Origin: Oscillospiraceae bacterium
GTDB lineage: Bacteria > Bacillota > Clostridia > Oscillospirales > Ruminococcaceae
Length of the DNA: 22,188 nucleotides
Direction of reading: 5' to 3'
Assembly: GCA_018380115.1 (NCBI GenBank)
Contig: JAGZUF010000031.1
Span: 1-22,188 of the forward strand
In this document: positions 20,680 to 22,188 of the stretch, one piece after another
Layout of the letters: each line of letters starts with the position of its first letter
How positions within the stretch are numbered: the stretch's first letter is position 1
Position numbers and translations under genes: made by a program
Notes under the pieces: model-generated
Told to the model about the DNA's origin: nothing
The model's input: only the letters and a program-made list of their open reading frames with translations
Databases searched by the model: none

Positions 20680-22188
20680 ATGATGCTTCGCGAGATCATG
20701 ATAGAAAATGTTGCGGTAATTGAAAAAGCCGCCGTACAGTTCGGCGCGGGGCTGAATGTATTGAGCGGTGAAACGGGCGCAGGTAAGTCCATCCTCATCG
20801 ATTCTATCAACGCCATCTTGGGTAACCGCACTTCGCGCGAACTGGTGCGCAGCCACACGCCCAAAGCCCGCATCCGCGCTGTGTTCACCGGCTTAGACGC
20901 AGAGACGCTGAAAAGATTGGAAGATGCAGGGTATGAGGCAGGTGAAGAACTGCTTTTGTACCGCGAGATCAGCGCCGATGGAAAAAGCGTATGCCGCATC
21001 AATGGTATGCCTGCGACTGCGTCCATGGTGCGTGAGATATGCGCCGGGCTTATTGCTATCCACGGCCAGCATGACAACCAGAGCCTGATGGATTCTACTA
21101 CACATCTGGGTGTGCTGGACGCCTTCGCCCAAAGTGAACAGGCACATGCCCGGTATTATGCCGCATATAAAGAACTGTGCCATGTGAAACGGCATATTGA
21201 CGCCCTGAATATAGACGAGGAGGCCAAAACCCGTCGCGCGGCAGAGCTGCGCGATACTGTGGAAGAGCTGGAACTTGCCCAGCTTTCACAAGGGGAAGAA
21301 GAGGAACTGATGCGCCGCCAGAAGCTGATGCAGAATGCGGCCAGATTCTCAGAGAGGCTTGGCGCTGCGTATACGGCCCTGAACGGCGAAGATGAGCTGC
21401 CGGGCGCCGCAGGCCTTTTGGGAGAGGCTGAGGCCGCTGTAGCCGCGCTGACACCGCTTGATGACGATATTTCCCCGCTGAGTGAGCGGCTTGGCGAATT
21501 GTATTACAGCTGCCGGGATATCGCAAGCGAGATAGCGGATATGCTTAGCCAGACGGAATTTGATGCAGGTGAGCAGGCCCAGCTGGAACAGCGGCTGGAC
21601 GTGCTGTACCGCCTGCGTCAGAAATACGGGCGCGACGAGGCGGGGCTGCTTGCCCTTCTGGAGGAAGCAAGGCGGGAGCTGGATGGCATGGAGCATGCTG
21701 GGGAGGAACTGGAAAAATTGTACGACCAGCAGGCTTCCCTGTATGAAAAAGCCAAGGCGCTGGCAGATGAGCTTACGGAACTGCGCCTTTCCGCATATGC
21801 AAGGTTTGAAAAGCAGCTGACGCAGGCGCTTGATTTTTTGAACATGCCCGGTATTCGCTTCGTTTTGCGCCATCAAGCGGGCGCATTAGGCCCCACTGGA
21901 CAGGACAGCGTGGAGTTTTATATTTCTACTAACCCTGGTGAAGAACCCAAGCCCCTTGCAAAAATAGCCTCTGGGGGCGAATTGTCCCGCATCATGCTCG
22001 CGGTGAAAAGTGCGCTGGCAGAAAAGGATGAACTAGGCACTGTAATTTATGATGAGATAGACACCGGTGTTTCCGGCCTGGCCGCAGGGCGCATCGGCGA
22101 GATGCTGCACAAAACATCGGGCGGCCGTCAGGTCATCTGCATCACGCACACGGCGCAAATAGCTGCACAGGCCGATACGCATCTTTTG
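20680..22188 (+). CDS. recN: DNA repair protein RecN, 3'-truncated by window end
   Basis: SMC-like ATPase acting early in double-strand break repair. The frame is open from ATG 20680 to the end of the window (503 codons). The family is about 555-575 residues, so some 50-70 codons lie beyond. The N-terminal head has VAVIEKAAVQF and Walker A SGETGAGKS (Lys 36), then IHGQHDNQSLMD. A central coiled-coil region rich in Glu, Leu and Ala follows (about residues 155-385). The C-terminal head shows the ABC signature LAKIASGGELSRIML, Walker B VIYDEIDTGVSG and the CITHTAQIAA switch. GGGAGGTGG (20670-20677) serves ATG 20680 or the adjacent ATG 20683. Only 32 bases separate it from argR with no terminator, so both are probably on one transcript. 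Confidence 0.96.
   Translation, partial: MMLREIMIENVAVIEKAAVQFGAGLNVLSGETGAGKSILIDSINAILGNRTSRELVRSHTPKARIRAVFTGLDAETLKRLEDAGYEAGEELLLYREISADGKSVCRINGMPATASMVREICAGLIAIHGQHDNQSLMDSTTHLGVLDAFAQSEQAHARYYAAYKELCHVKRHIDALNIDEEAKTRRAAELRDTVEELELAQLSQGEEEELMRRQKLMQNAARFSERLGAAYTALNGEDELPGAAGLLGEAEAAVAALTPLDDDISPLSERLGELYYSCRDIASEIADMLSQTEFDAGEQAQLEQRLDVLYRLRQKYGRDEAGLLALLEEARRELDGMEHAGEELEKLYDQQASLYEKAKALADELTELRLSAYARFEKQLTQALDFLNMPGIRFVLRHQAGALGPTGQDSVEFYISTNPGEEPKPLAKIASGGELSRIMLAVKSALAEKDELGTVIYDEIDTGVSGLAAGRIGEMLHKTSGGRQVICITHTAQIAAQADTHLL

Noticed and set aside
1..22188. CRISPR arrays, tRNA or rRNA genes, insertion sequences, phage genes or attachment sites
   Set aside because: No regularly spaced repeats, no transposase or integrase motifs, no tRNA-like cloverleaf and no rRNA stretch were seen; nearly all bases belong to recognised chromosomal genes.

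Overview
The window is a GC-rich, gene-dense piece of chromosome from an endospore-forming member of the Clostridia (Bacillota). An Oscillospirales-type gut anaerobe is my best guess from gene content and base composition, but I cannot fix the genus. The evidence is a complete spoIIIA operon (AA to AH), yunB, strong AGGAGG-type ribosome binding sites, TGTATAAT-like sigma-A promoters, and gene order shared with the Bacillus subtilis spoIIIA-yqhY-nusB-xseAB-ispA-dxs-yqxC-ahrC-recN region. All genes I accept are on the plus strand. I see no tRNA, rRNA, CRISPR array, insertion sequence, integrase or phage gene.

Layout. (1) 1-3507: the 3' two thirds of dnaE, then pfkA with its own promoter and a strong terminator. 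(2) 3508-6856: sporulation gene yunB behind an inverted repeat, then ligA and a GNAT acetyltransferase, closed by a terminator that overlaps the acetyltransferase stop codon. (3) 6894-11731: spoIIIAA-AB-AC-AD-AE-AF-AG-AH, mostly overlapping or tightly spaced, encoding the mother-cell half of the channel/feeding-tube apparatus spanning the forespore membranes. (4) 11734-20647: a sigma-A promoter followed by a co-oriented housekeeping run: Asp23-family yqhY, nusB, a TsaD/Kae1-like paralogue, xseA, xseB, ispA, a divergent PAP2 (DUF212) membrane protein, dxs, tlyA, nadK and argR. (5) 20680-22188: recN, cut by the window end about 50-70 codons before its stop.

How the genes fit together. The spoIIIA block builds one complex, with an ATPase (AA), membrane parts (AB-AF) and ring-forming bitopic proteins (AG, AH). 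The downstream run combines isoprenoid precursor synthesis (dxs, ispA), DNA repair (xseAB, recN), RNA and ribosome functions (nusB, tlyA), NADP supply (nadK) and arginine control (argR). This is a conserved Firmicutes neighbourhood rather than one pathway. Compared with B. subtilis, folD is absent between nusB and xseA and a TsaD-like gene sits there. A DUF212 gene sits between ispA and dxs, and nadK sits between tlyA and argR.

No clearly new multi-gene system is visible. The points most worth a second look are the hairpin-dense 217-nt gap between yqhY and nusB, the probable CTG start of spoIIIAE, the TsaD-like paralogue, and the hairpin that hides the yunB ribosome binding site. All intergenic stretches are shorter than 300 bases.
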